A stretch of DNA of 64,000 bases from Enterococcus_D entomosocium (lineage in GTDB: Bacteria; Bacillota; Bacilli; Lactobacillales; Enterococcaceae): NCBI RefSeq assembly GCF_030441895.1, contig NZ_JARJAS010000008.1. One strand, written 5' to 3'. The notes under the pieces were generated by a model, which was not told where the DNA came from, searched no databases, and saw only the letters and a list, made by a program, of their open reading frames with translations. Shown piece after piece: positions 36,699 to 44,772 of this stretch; position 1 is the stretch's first letter, and each line of letters begins with the position of its first letter. The position numbers and the translations under genes were made by a program.

Positions 36699-36792
36699 GT
36701 TCAAATCTAAAATAGTGGAATTTAAAGCTACTTGTTGACCGCTAGTAACAACCGTGTGATCTTGTCTAAATCTAAAACAAAGGAACGCCAAA
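36699..36792 (+). CRISPR. Minimal CRISPR array A: one spacer
   Basis: A repeat at 36699-36727 (GTTCAAATCTAAAATAGTGG, then AATTTAAAG) matches the array B repeat at 27 of 29 positions. A 36-base spacer (36728-36763) follows. A decayed terminal repeat at 36764-36792 begins GTCTAAATCTAAAACAAAGG. The 65-base period equals that of array B. The leader is at its left, so it reads rightward. No cas gene is nearby. Confidence 0.7.
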
Positions 36793-36934
36793 AGCATTCA
36801 ATTAACGATCGACTGAATTATCACAACATCACCTCCCAAAAAAACGGAGAGGCTAGTCACTTTCTCAGCTCGAAACAAACTTTCATCACCAATTCCCTCA
36901 TTATAAACAATGTAATCCTCCAATAAACCTGCCA

Positions 36935-37783
36935 TCAACCCAAAAACTGTCGTCCTTCCTTCTCAATCAACTCACAAGTCCATTTATCCTCAAACAACGA
37001 TGCCATCTGTCTTGCTTGGGCAAATAAATCCGAATCTCTGATCGCAAAACTTTTTCGAGCAGTGGCTAACGAATAGTAATCATAGCGCTTGCTCTTTTTT
37101 GCCAATAGCAGGGACTGATCTGCGGCTTCTTTCGCCTCTTGGTATTGCTGTTCTTGCAGATAAAGCAAGGCGACATTCAAATGAATCGCACATTGTAAAG
37201 GCACAGTATTTTCTAGTGCTTCGTATTTTTTTAGCTGTTGGATCAATTGGCGGGCAATGACGTGGGCGGTCTCAACTGGAAAGAGGTATAAAAGACAATT
37301 GATCAATTTGATATCATCAAGAGTCCAATTGGAATAGGTCTGAAGTGCATCCCAGGGAACTGTCAAAAGAACTTTGGGCAGGCAGGGAATTTCTTTTTCT
37401 GCATTCGTTGAGAGCGCTGAGAGAGAGTCGATTACATACAACAATAAGTCAATGGTTTTACTGACAGATGTTTTTTGGAAAAGTAAACATTGCTCTTTCA
37501 AAGCAAGCAATGCTTTTAGATCCTGGTTGGAAAACAAAGAGAAAAATTGATGCAAGATTTGTTGTTTTTCATTTAAACGGTATCCTTGGGCGATGTAAAA
37601 AAATTCATCAAAACCGCAATCGATTCGCGCTAAAAGTTCGATAAAAAGGGTAACGGAGGGCGTTAATTTTCCATTTTCAAATTTAGATAAGGTGGTTCTT
37701 GAAAGCAGGTCTTTACAAACTTGCGCTTGCGTGATGCCGCGGCTTTTTCTGATTTTACGATACGTGGTTCCTAAATCATTCAT
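36935..37783 (-). CDS. Rgg/MutR-family regulator
   Basis: A 282-residue regulator with an N-terminal XRE HTH (GTTYRKIRKSRGITQAQV, then SRTTLSKFENGKLTPSV; residues 4-45). A long alpha-helical, TPR-like C-terminal domain follows, as in the Rgg/GadR/MutR proteins of streptococci and enterococci, many of which bind peptide pheromones. The open frame reaches 37819; the ATG at 37783 with SD AAGGAGG gives MNDLGTTYRKIRKSRG and is preferred. It is divergent from the MFS exporter at 37993. A TTGACG-17-TACACT promoter candidate lies upstream on the minus strand. It may control the exporter. No adjacent short pheromone gene was seen. Confidence 0.75.
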   Translation of the reverse strand: MNDLGTTYRKIRKSRGITQAQVCKDLLSRTTLSKFENGKLTPSVTLFIELLARIDCGFDEFFYIAQGYRLNEKQQILHQFFSLFSNQDLKALLALKEQCLLFQKTSVSKTIDLLLYVIDSLSALSTNAEKEIPCLPKVLLTVPWDALQTYSNWTLDDIKLINCLLYLFPVETAHVIARQLIQQLKKYEALENTVPLQCAIHLNVALLYLQEQQYQEAKEAADQSLLLAKKSKRYDYYSLATARKSFAIRDSDLFAQARQMASLFEDKWTCELIEKEGRQFLG

Positions 37784-37897
37784 AGGTTCCTCCTTGAGCA
37801 ATGTGATTATAGTGTACATAAGATAATTTTACCCGTCAATCTGGTATAGTAGAACTATTAGACAGCTAGGCAACACCAGATAGAGGGGGCCCGAACA

Positions 37898-37915
37898 ATG
37901 AATCAGACAAAATAA
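37898..37915 (+). CDS. Five-codon leader peptide upstream of the exporter
   Basis: ATG AAT CAG ACA AAA TAA (MNQTK), nine bases after a strong SD (AGAGGGGG, 37881-37888). It lies just ahead of the hairpin at 37919-37982, in the same position as the leader peptides of erm- and cat-type attenuators. Too short to judge by composition, but SD, start and stop are well formed. Confidence 0.55.
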   Translation: MNQTK

Positions 37916-37918
37916 AAT

Positions 37919-37982
37919 CCTTTACTTAGCAAATGGCGATCAATAACTAGAAAAACGAGCAATCGTTATTTCTAAGTAAAGG
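37919..37982 (+). promoter_or_regulatory. Attenuator hairpin that hides the exporter's SD
   Basis: CCTTTACTTAG (37919-37929) pairs perfectly with CTAAGTAAAGG (37972-37982). The right arm contains AAAGG of the exporter's SD (AAAGGTGG, 37978-37985). An inner stem pairs AATAAC (37942-37947) with GTTATT (37965-37970). An alternative local hairpin is AACGA/TCGTT (37954-37967). A ribosome stalled on the leader peptide would cover the left arm and free the SD. Confidence 0.6.
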
Positions 37983-37992
37983 TGGAAAACAA

Positions 37993-39180
37993 ATGAAGAA
38001 GAATCAGGGATTTACCCAATTGATTATTGGCCAAACCGTGGCGAATGTCGGGGATACCATTTATATTGTGGCAATTATCAGTTCTATTTTTAGCTGGACA
38101 GACTCTGCTCTGGCAGCGGCGCTTGTCCCAGTGCTAGTAACAGGAGGCGGTGTCATTTCCGGCTTTCTCTCACCTGTCATCACGAGTTATTTTCGCTTAG
38201 AACAAGTGCTGAAGGTCAGCCAGATGTGCAAAACAGCCTTACTCTTTTTTATGACCGCGTATCTCTATCTGAAAGCTGAAACGATGAATCTATTGGTTTT
38301 ATATTGCCTTGTCGCATTGATTTCGTTTTTGGACGGCTGTTCAGAACCAATTAGCCGTGCCTTGATCCCGAAATATGTGGAAAAGCATCGCCTCGTCAAA
38401 GCCAATGGAATATTCAATTCGATGCTTCAAACAGTCAACATCGGCAGCTGGGCGATCGGAACCTCCTTGCTGCTGGTATTTTCTGTTCATCAGTTGGTTT
38501 TATTAGACAGCTTTTTGTTTCTAAATGCCTCGATAGTATTAGCGTTTTTGCCTAGAACGACTCGAGAAAAAAACGAAAAGCAGCCGTTAGCACACCAGTT
38601 GTTTATTGGTTGGCGCTGGATTATGAAAGATCCTCTGGTTCGGGTGATCGTTGGCATGGACATGCTAGAAAGTATCGCCAATACAGCCTGGGTGTCCGCA
38701 ATTGTGCTGGTATTCGTCCGAGAAGTGATGCAAGCACCTGATGCTTGGTGGGGCTATATCAACGCCACTTATTTTGTTGGCGCGTTGCTAGGAAGTGCGT
38801 TGGTGATGCGATTTTCCGAGCGGTTTGATAAAAACAAACGAACAGCGATTGTAATGGGCGCTGTCTTAGGCGGACTGATCACAGTTGCCGTTGCCCTGTC
38901 AGGCGATCGCTTTTTGATTCTAGGATTATCCGTTTTAATCGGGCTCTTTTCCCAGATCAAAAATATCCCACAAGCCTCATTAATCCAACAAAAAGTAGCA
39001 GCCGATCGATTGGTTGCCACCTACGCTGCCTCAGGCATCTTAAATTCCGCTGTTTTTGCTTTATTCACCTTGTTGATGGGACAGGTGGCAGATGTTTTTG
39101 ATGTACGGTGGGTGTTTGTTCTTTCCGGCAGTTTATTGCTTTTAGTGGGACTAATTGCAGGGAAGCTTAAAATCAGTTAA
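37993..39180 (+). CDS. MFS exporter, probable drug efflux
   Basis: A 395-residue major facilitator with about 12 membrane helices. It resembles the macrolide-efflux type of MFS_3 proteins: an N-terminus FTQLIIGQTVANVGDTIYIVAI, a mid-protein segment SFLDGCSEPISRALIPKYVEKHRLVKANGIF and a C-terminal helix ending in GLIAGKLKIS. Such proteins pump drugs or lipids out using the proton gradient. The ATG is 7 bases after SD AAAGGTGG, which is sequestered by the hairpin described separately, so expression may need an inducer that stalls ribosomes. It is divergent from an Rgg regulator and followed by a terminator. The true substrate is unknown. Confidence 0.82.
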   Translation: MKKNQGFTQLIIGQTVANVGDTIYIVAIISSIFSWTDSALAAALVPVLVTGGGVISGFLSPVITSYFRLEQVLKVSQMCKTALLFFMTAYLYLKAETMNLLVLYCLVALISFLDGCSEPISRALIPKYVEKHRLVKANGIFNSMLQTVNIGSWAIGTSLLLVFSVHQLVLLDSFLFLNASIVLAFLPRTTREKNEKQPLAHQLFIGWRWIMKDPLVRVIVGMDMLESIANTAWVSAIVLVFVREVMQAPDAWWGYINATYFVGALLGSALVMRFSERFDKNKRTAIVMGAVLGGLITVAVALSGDRFLILGLSVLIGLFSQIKNIPQASLIQQKVAADRLVATYAASGILNSAVFALFTLLMGQVADVFDVRWVFVLSGSLLLLVGLIAGKLKIS

Positions 39181-39297
39181 AAGTAAGAGAGATAGTAGTC
39201 AAGAGAAACTCTTTTTTACGAAGATTTTATAAGATGAAACTAGCTTTAACGGTTAGCTTAGATAAGGGCACGTACAAGAAGATGAAGAAGTAATTAC

Positions 39298-39332
39298 AGC
39301 TAGTTAGGAACAGTCCCTGACTAGCTTTTTGT
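39298..39332 (+). terminator. Terminator after the MFS gene
   Basis: AGCTAGT (39298-39304) pairs with ACTAGCT, with extra pairing inside, followed by TTTTT. Confidence 0.7.
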
Positions 39333-39468
39333 GTGGCGATCAAAAAAGATTCGGTTAACAAATGACCTAAGAAAATTCAGATTTTCATAAAAGTATAAAA
39401 GGACATTAAAACAAGTTCATGGAGAGTAGTAGCCTAGGTTCGGTTCTAAAATTTTTTACAGACGTTCT

Positions 39469-39643
39469 CTGTCGATGTCGAATAACCTGATTTCCCCTAG
39501 TTACGACAGATGACGAAAAGTACTTAGAACATAAGCTTCTTTTGATATATAATGTTATTTGAGGAGATGAATCACTTCAAATTTTGGCCATCGACAGAAA
39601 GAGGCCTATAAAGCCTATTATTTCAACGTGTAGTAGATGCGGG
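39469..39643 (+). repeat. CRISPR leader, copy B
   Basis: The near-identical partner of 36523-36698, ending exactly where array B begins. It contains the same TATATAATG promoter-like element and an inverted pair TCTGTCGATG / CATCGACAGA near its two ends. Confidence 0.75.
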
Positions 39644-39929
39644 GTTCAAATCTAAAATAGTGGAATGTAAATTATTACACGTTTGGACGGGGCTATTGAC
39701 GATTATAGTTCAAATCTAAAATAGTGGAATGTAAATTGCTACCTAGCTTACAAAGGTCTGTCGAAGCTGTTTGGTTCAAATCTAAAATAGTGGAATGTAA
39801 ATCCCTATTATCAACGAGCGGCCATGTATGAAAACCAGTTCAAATTTAAAAGAATGGAATGTAAATGTTGTATTTCCGAGCGAAGGAGCGACAACTGTTC
39901 GTTCAAATCTAAAATAATGGAATGTTATA
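39644..39929 (+). CRISPR. Orphan CRISPR array B: five repeats, four spacers
   Basis: 29-base repeats begin at 39644, 39708, 39774, 39838 and 39901; the spacers are 35, 37, 35 and 34 bases and unlike each other. The first three repeats are identical (GTTCAAATCTAAAATAG, then TGGAATGTAAAT). The fourth has three changes, and the fifth has a changed end, as expected of a terminal repeat. The leader lies at the left. A 29-30 base repeat ending GGAATGTAAAT is like clostridial type I-B arrays and unlike the 36-base type II-A repeats usual in enterococci. No cas gene is in the window. Confidence 0.88.
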
Positions 39930-40088
39930 CTCGTAAGATCCCGATTTTTATTTTGTAGTAATTTACTCAACCTAGAGAACGATACTTTTTTATAGCTATA
40001 GTAAATAGCCACCCGTAAAAACAAGGGGAACGTTACAACTCCACCTTACATGCCCTAAAGGTTTATCGTTGTTAGACATTAAAAACTT

Positions 40089-40190
40089 CCTTTCGATCTG
40101 ATATGTGGTTGGTAGCCACTGTTCGTGTATTGAAAGGTTTTTTTATCGTTCATGTTATCTTGGCCACGCGTAGAAACGCGCGGTTTTTTT
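40089..40190 (+). terminator. Tandem terminator hairpins downstream of CRISPR array B
   Basis: First hairpin: CCTTTCGAT (40089-40097) with ATTGAAAGG (40129-40137) and a T-run. Second: CCACGCG (40164-40170) with CGCGCGG (40177-40183), one mismatch, then seven T's. With no gene between, they would end the array B transcript or a small RNA. Confidence 0.65.
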
Positions 40191-40533
40191 ATTTCTTACG
40201 ATGCGCAAAAATGGTACAACGACAATTATGATTCATCAGCCCGATAAATGATAGAGTCCTCTATTTCTCTATTTAGTAGCCAATGCTTTCTGACAGTTTG
40301 ATTTGAATGGCGATCATCATTTAAGCCAGATACGCTTAACCAACGGACGTTCTTCTCGTTATGTGCCGTTTAAAACTGCTTATCGAAAAATTTTGGCTTG
40401 GAGGGATATCAAGAGGTTTCGAGCCACTCAACTAGATTAAGTAATGCATACTTTTTTTCCGGTTAATTATTTAGTAACAATTAAAATCGTGCCAAATTCT
40501 ATCCTTTATGACAATATTGCCCGATTTATTGAA

Positions 40534-40547
40534 TGGAAACGCATACA
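40534..40547 (+). promoter_or_regulatory. cre-like site before the AraC gene
   Basis: TGGAAACGCATACA matches the cre consensus at 12 of 14 positions, 49 bases before the AraC ATG. Glucose repression of the glycan locus through CcpA is a reasonable inference. Confidence 0.5.
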
Positions 40548-40595
40548 ATTTCATAGAGAAATCGGTTACAATCATCTTGTCAGTGAGGTGAGAAC

Positions 40596-41465
40596 ATGAG
40601 ATTAGATACTGAAAACGTTGATAAGGTACTGATTGAAAATGATTTAGTAGTAATGCACAAAATAGACAGGATTCATTTTATGGATAAGCCGCATTTTCAT
40701 GACGGGTTTGAAATTCATTTTACATTAACAAACAGCACGACTTATCAGATTGATGAGCGAAAATTTGATGCGGATGCTGGTACAGTTGCTCTATTTAGTT
40801 CAGAAGAACTCCATCGAGTCTCTATTGACCGCAGCAAATTGTATGAACGCTATTTTATTTTGTTCAAGCCCAGCTTTATTGAAGAATTTACAACCAGTTT
40901 TCCTTTTCTTTTAGAAATATTTTCTAAGAAACAAAAAGTCGACTGTCTCGAGTTGACTTCAGATCAAAGTCTTAAAGTCACTAACCTTTATGAGGAAATG
41001 ATTCGATGTGACCAAGAGCGAGAAAAACCGTTTGAACTTTTGCATCTAAAATTGAAGTTAACTGAGTTACTTATTCTATTGAATAAAATCGTTTATTCTA
41101 ATGAGAAACTACATAAACCAATATCGTATGAGCATTACCAAACAATTTCTGAGATTGTTTCTTTTCTTAAAGAAGAATACATGAATGAAATGACTCTGGA
41201 CGAATTGAGTGAACGGTTTTTTATCAGTAAATCAACGATTATTCGCGCATTTAAAAATGCACTTGGGATGACCCCAAATCAATATTTAATCTATATGCGA
41301 ATTATGAAATCACGAGAATTATTAGAACAAGGATACTCTGTGAAACAAGTTTCGGAAAAAATTGGTTATCGTGATGAATCTAGCTATATTAAAAAATTTA
41401 AAGAGATACAAGCCGAGTCACCAAAACAATACCAATTAAAAAACTTAAGAGCCAAGAGGAGTTAG
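40596..41465 (+). CDS. AraC-family transcriptional regulator of the glycan locus
   Basis: A 289-residue regulator with an N-terminal cupin sensor domain (KPHFHDGFEIHFTLT, residues about 32-46) and a C-terminal pair of HTH motifs (MTLDELSERFFISKSTIIRAFKNALGM, about 204-230; YSVKQVSEKIGYRDESSYIKKFKE, about 250-273). SD GTGAGG precedes the ATG. It is the first gene of a long same-strand run of sugar genes and is followed by GH105 after 2 bases, so it is likely part of that operon and activates it in response to a breakdown product. A cre-like site lies in its upstream region. Confidence 0.88.
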   Translation: MRLDTENVDKVLIENDLVVMHKIDRIHFMDKPHFHDGFEIHFTLTNSTTYQIDERKFDADAGTVALFSSEELHRVSIDRSKLYERYFILFKPSFIEEFTTSFPFLLEIFSKKQKVDCLELTSDQSLKVTNLYEEMIRCDQEREKPFELLHLKLKLTELLILLNKIVYSNEKLHKPISYEHYQTISEIVSFLKEEYMNEMTLDELSERFFISKSTIIRAFKNALGMTPNQYLIYMRIMKSRELLEQGYSVKQVSEKIGYRDESSYIKKFKEIQAESPKQYQLKNLRAKRS

Positions 41466-41467
41466 GA

Positions 41468-42571
41468 ATGGTAGTAACGAATAATAAAATCTCACTTGTG
41501 AGAGAACGGCTTAAGTATTTTGATAGCGTACCGTTAAATCAAGAAGATTTTAGAGACAATAATAATCAATTATCAGAAAGTAAAGGATTTTTTGCTAGAG
41601 ACTTTGGCATGGAACAATGGGACTGGCCTCAAGGCGTCGCAATCTATGGTTTACATTTGGAAGGACCGCTAAATGATGAGTATATCAAACAATGGGCAAC
41701 TGAAGAGATCAACAAAGGACTTCCAATTAAAAATGTGAATACGATTTGTCCTTTACTAACGCTTGTTGACTATCCGGAGTATGAAAACATGGCTCTAGAA
41801 TGGATGAAGTGGATTGAAAGAGAGTTTCCTAGAACAGATGAAAATGGACTACAGCATATTACGTCTGGGATAGACAAATTCACAGTAAAAGAGAATCGAC
41901 AGCAAATTTGGGTAGATACTCTTTTCATGACCGTGCTTTTTATGGGGAAAATGGGGGTGAAATACGATAATCAAGCATGGCGTGAGGATGCAATAGAACA
42001 AATGCTGCTTCATTGTAAGTATCTCTTGAATCGTAAGAGTGGGTTGTTTTATCATGGGTGGAATTTTGAAGAACAATCAAACTATGGAGGCAATTTTTGG
42101 TGTCGAGGAAATAGCTGGATCACGATTGGTATACCGCTGTTTTTGGAAATAATGAAAGGGTATTTAGCTAAGTCGTCAGAAGTGTACCTATTGAATCTCT
42201 ACAACAATCAAGTCAAAACGTTGTTAGACCTCCGTAGCAAGGATGGATTATGGCATACCATTTTAACAGACGCCACTTCCTATACGGAAACGTCCGGCTC
42301 AGCCGGAATTATTGCCGGCATTCTTTTAGGAATAAAGAATGACTTTCTTACCACTCAGCTTTCTGACGAGGTAATCAACGATTTAATCTCATCATTAACT
42401 GCCAAAATAGCAGGAGATGGGACGGTACTTGGGGTGTCTGCAGGTACTCCGATTTCTTGCAACGCGGAGGACTATAAAGGAATTGTACAAATGCCAATGG
42501 TGTATGGACAAGCGATGACACTGCTTGCCTTGAGTATCGCAAAATCTTTGAAAGAAAAGGAAATCAAATGA
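41468..42571 (+). CDS. GH105 unsaturated uronyl (rhamnogalacturonyl) hydrolase
   Basis: A 367-residue cytoplasmic glycoside hydrolase with an (alpha/alpha)6 barrel pattern like YteR/YesR of Bacillus subtilis. It hydrates and removes the unsaturated uronic acid left by pectate or rhamnogalacturonan lyases. Motifs: QIWVDTLFMTVLFM with the catalytic Asp (about residue 143), YHGWNFEEQ, FWCRGNSWITIG and YTETSGSAG. No signal peptide, so it acts on imported oligosaccharides. SD AGGAG is upstream of the ATG. Its stop overlaps the next gene (ATGA). No lyase gene is in the window, so substrates must be pre-cut by other enzymes or organisms. Confidence 0.85.
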   Translation: MVVTNNKISLVRERLKYFDSVPLNQEDFRDNNNQLSESKGFFARDFGMEQWDWPQGVAIYGLHLEGPLNDEYIKQWATEEINKGLPIKNVNTICPLLTLVDYPEYENMALEWMKWIEREFPRTDENGLQHITSGIDKFTVKENRQQIWVDTLFMTVLFMGKMGVKYDNQAWREDAIEQMLLHCKYLLNRKSGLFYHGWNFEEQSNYGGNFWCRGNSWITIGIPLFLEIMKGYLAKSSEVYLLNLYNNQVKTLLDLRSKDGLWHTILTDATSYTETSGSAGIIAGILLGIKNDFLTTQLSDEVINDLISSLTAKIAGDGTVLGVSAGTPISCNAEDYKGIVQMPMVYGQAMTLLALSIAKSLKEKEIK

Positions 42572-43422
42572 ACTATCTCATCTATTGTTTGCCAGCTTTG
42601 GGATGGGGGTTGATGCCTATTATTTCTAAAAAAGCTGGGGGATCACCCGTGGAACAATTGTTGGGAACAACTGTTACGGCGTTTGGCATTTCTATCATTC
42701 TCAGTTTTTTAACGGGTGTTGAGTACACTTTGACTGGGGCAATTGCGGCGTTGATCTCTGGATCATTTTGGGCAGGTGGCCAATATCTTCAATTCAAAGC
42801 CCTTACGACTGGGTCAGTTTCGGTCGTGATGCCATTATCAAATGGGACACAATTGGTGTTTACGTCATTGGCTGCGGGCATCCTTCTCCGTGAATGGCAG
42901 AGTATGAGGCAGTCACTTGTTACCCTGCTATTGCTGCTGGTTATCCTAGCTGCCATCTATCTTATTACAATGAATCAAAAAAAGGATACTGAACAAAAAA
43001 CGGTGTCGTTACAAACCATGATCATGATTTGTACCTCATCACTTTGTCTGATGGGCTATATGATAACGATATCACTTTTTCATGTAGAAGGGCTACAAAT
43101 CTTTCTACCCCAAGCATTTGCAATGTTTCTCTCCTCTTGTGTGATTGCGAAATTTGATCCAGGGAAGCAAGAACTGTCAAGAGTTTCTCGTAATGTGCTG
43201 ACAGGTATATTTTGGACAATAGCAAATGTTTCTTTATTTTATATCGTGACACAGTTAGGCGTAGGATTAAGTTATACGATTTCTCAGTTGTGCATATTTG
43301 TATCTATTATTGGAGGGATTTTATTATTAAAGGAAAAAAAGACCAAGGTAGAAGTGATGCATACGATCATCGGAATGGTCATGTTTTTTTCAGCAATTTT
43401 GGGTTTAAGTCAATTTAAATAG
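42568..43422 (+). CDS. GRP-family sugar transporter
   Basis: A 284-residue protein with ten hydrophobic helices of the glucose/ribose porter (GRP) family in the drug/metabolite superfamily. It begins MNYLIYCLPALGWGLMPIIS and has the typical GSFWAGGQYLQFKAL and VMPLSNGTQLVFTSL segments. Such carriers move monosaccharides such as glucose or rhamnose with protons. It overlaps the GH105 gene by 4 bases, so it is translationally coupled. In this setting it probably takes up a monosaccharide released from the side chains; which one is not known. Confidence 0.8.
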   Translation: MNYLIYCLPALGWGLMPIISKKAGGSPVEQLLGTTVTAFGISIILSFLTGVEYTLTGAIAALISGSFWAGGQYLQFKALTTGSVSVVMPLSNGTQLVFTSLAAGILLREWQSMRQSLVTLLLLLVILAAIYLITMNQKKDTEQKTVSLQTMIMICTSSLCLMGYMITISLFHVEGLQIFLPQAFAMFLSSCVIAKFDPGKQELSRVSRNVLTGIFWTIANVSLFYIVTQLGVGLSYTISQLCIFVSIIGGILLLKEKKTKVEVMHTIIGMVMFFSAILGLSQFK

Positions 43423-43442
43423 ACGACTAGGAGGAAATACTA

Positions 43443-44696
43443 ATGAAAAACAAGATTTTAAAGGCAGGCTTATGTGTAGGGTTATTAATGGGCCTGACGG
43501 CATGTGGCAATTCTGATTCTGCTTCTTCCGAAACGGTAAGATTGTTTGTATCGGGAGATGCATCAGAAGGCGGTGCTTATAGTGAGATGGCAAAACGCTA
43601 TGAAGAAGAGACTGGCGTCAAAGTGGAAGTGACAGATGTACCTTATGCAGATATGGAAACGAAAATTACAAAAGCTGTACAATCAGATGATGCGCCCGAT
43701 GTTGCCCGCGTTTCAGGAATCTTACCAGATTGGGGAGACTACTTAGTTGATTTGACAGATATTGCTAATAAAGGGAAAACGCTAGAGTCGATGACAATCA
43801 AAGATGACGACGGCAAGGTTCGAGCGCTACCAACAGATGTCACTGCGGTAGGGATGTTTATTAATACAGATCTATTTGATCAAGCAGGTGTTTCTTATCC
43901 CCAGGATGAAGGAGACATTTGGACATGGGATGAATTTTTAGAAGCAGTGGACACAATTCAAGAAAAAACAGATGCGAAATATGGGTTTGTAATGGATCCT
44001 TCTGACCATCGTTTGAGAGCGTTTACGTACCAATTTGGTGGACAGGATTTTGTTTTAAATGAAGCAACTGGAACGTATGAAACGGATGACGCGACAAAAG
44101 ACACGTTACAAAAGTTCATTGATCTAAATAATGACGGAACAATTCCAAAAACGGTCTGGACTTCTGGGGAAGATGCTTCTTCTATGTTTAAGAGTGGAAT
44201 GATTCCTGCATACATGTCGGGCAGCTGGCAAATTAAGGATTTTACTACGAATATTAAAGATTTCAATTGGCAAGCCATCTACATGCCGTATGAAACAACT
44301 CGTGCTACCAATATGGGTGGTAATTTTATGGTTGGCTTTGAGAACAGTAAGAACAGTGAGGGCGGACAGAAGTTTATGGAGTGGTTGTACACACCAGAAA
44401 ATTATACTGAGTTATGTGAATTAGCTGGTTATCTTCCAGCAGAAGAAGGAATAAATGTGGACTACGGGGATGCACAAGCGGCTTATGATATCTACAACCA
44501 AGAAATTGAAGCTGCAGCCCAACCCATTTCTTCTAAACAAACTGCAGATCAAGTAGCGATGACAATGGCTGGATACGTTGGACTAACTGGTGCATACAAG
44601 GACTCAATGGTTCAAGCGTTGAATGACGAAATCACGTTTGATCAAATGATTGAAAATATCGAAAAAGACTACAATGATGGGTACACGATGAAGTAA
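43443..44696 (+). CDS. CUT1 ABC sugar-binding lipoprotein
   Basis: A 417-residue extracellular solute-binding protein (family 1). It has a lipoprotein signal peptide with lipobox LTAC (Cys21) and then the usual fold: YSEMAKRYEEETGVKVEVTDVPY, DAPDVARV, WTWDEFLEAVDTIQEK and KSGMIPAYMSGSWQIKDF. It captures oligosaccharides for the permeases at 47201 and 48063, from which it is separated by the 813-residue protein gene. SD AGGAGGAAA precedes the ATG. A stable stem-loop follows the stop, which may raise the amount of this protein relative to the permeases. Confidence 0.9.
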   Translation: MKNKILKAGLCVGLLMGLTACGNSDSASSETVRLFVSGDASEGGAYSEMAKRYEEETGVKVEVTDVPYADMETKITKAVQSDDAPDVARVSGILPDWGDYLVDLTDIANKGKTLESMTIKDDDGKVRALPTDVTAVGMFINTDLFDQAGVSYPQDEGDIWTWDEFLEAVDTIQEKTDAKYGFVMDPSDHRLRAFTYQFGGQDFVLNEATGTYETDDATKDTLQKFIDLNNDGTIPKTVWTSGEDASSMFKSGMIPAYMSGSWQIKDFTTNIKDFNWQAIYMPYETTRATNMGGNFMVGFENSKNSEGGQKFMEWLYTPENYTELCELAGYLPAEEGINVDYGDAQAAYDIYNQEIEAAAQPISSKQTADQVAMTMAGYVGLTGAYKDSMVQALNDEITFDQMIENIEKDYNDGYTMK

Positions 44697-44710
44697 GTAA
44701 AGCGAGAAAT

Positions 44711-44746
44711 GATGTGAACTGGACTGATATTCATCCGGTTCACATC
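44711..44746 (+). promoter_or_regulatory. Stem-loop after the binding-protein gene
   Basis: A 13-bp stem (GATGTGAACTGGA, TCCGGTTCACATC; one G-T pair) with a 10-base loop and no T-run. It is typical of mRNA 3'-protecting or partial-terminator structures downstream of ABC binding-protein genes. Confidence 0.6.
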
Positions 44747-44772
44747 CATTCTATTTTGAAAGTGGGAGAAGA

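Larger units (their letters stand above)
39930..40595. other. Non-coding region with decayed gene fragment
   Basis: No intact gene. A frame at about 40298-40440 reads DLNGDHHLSQIRLTNGRSS, then a Lys/Arg-rich end finishing ATQLD and a TAA. It has a stop just upstream and no start, and looks like the tail of a lost protein that I do not recognise. Two terminator hairpins lie at 40089-40146 and 40164-40190. Confidence 0.45.

Noticed and set aside
36732..36926. Plus-strand 64-codon frame next to CRISPR array A
   Set aside because: It covers the spacer and the decayed repeat, lacks an SD and has no recognisable content.
36699..39929. Type II-A CRISPR with tracrRNA
   Set aside because: The repeat is 29 bases rather than 36, spacers are 34-37 bases, and no Cas9 or anti-repeat was seen; it fits class 1 arrays better.
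39782..40024. Minus-strand 80-codon frame
   Set aside because: It runs through CRISPR repeats and spacers; the composition is that of the array and not of a protein.
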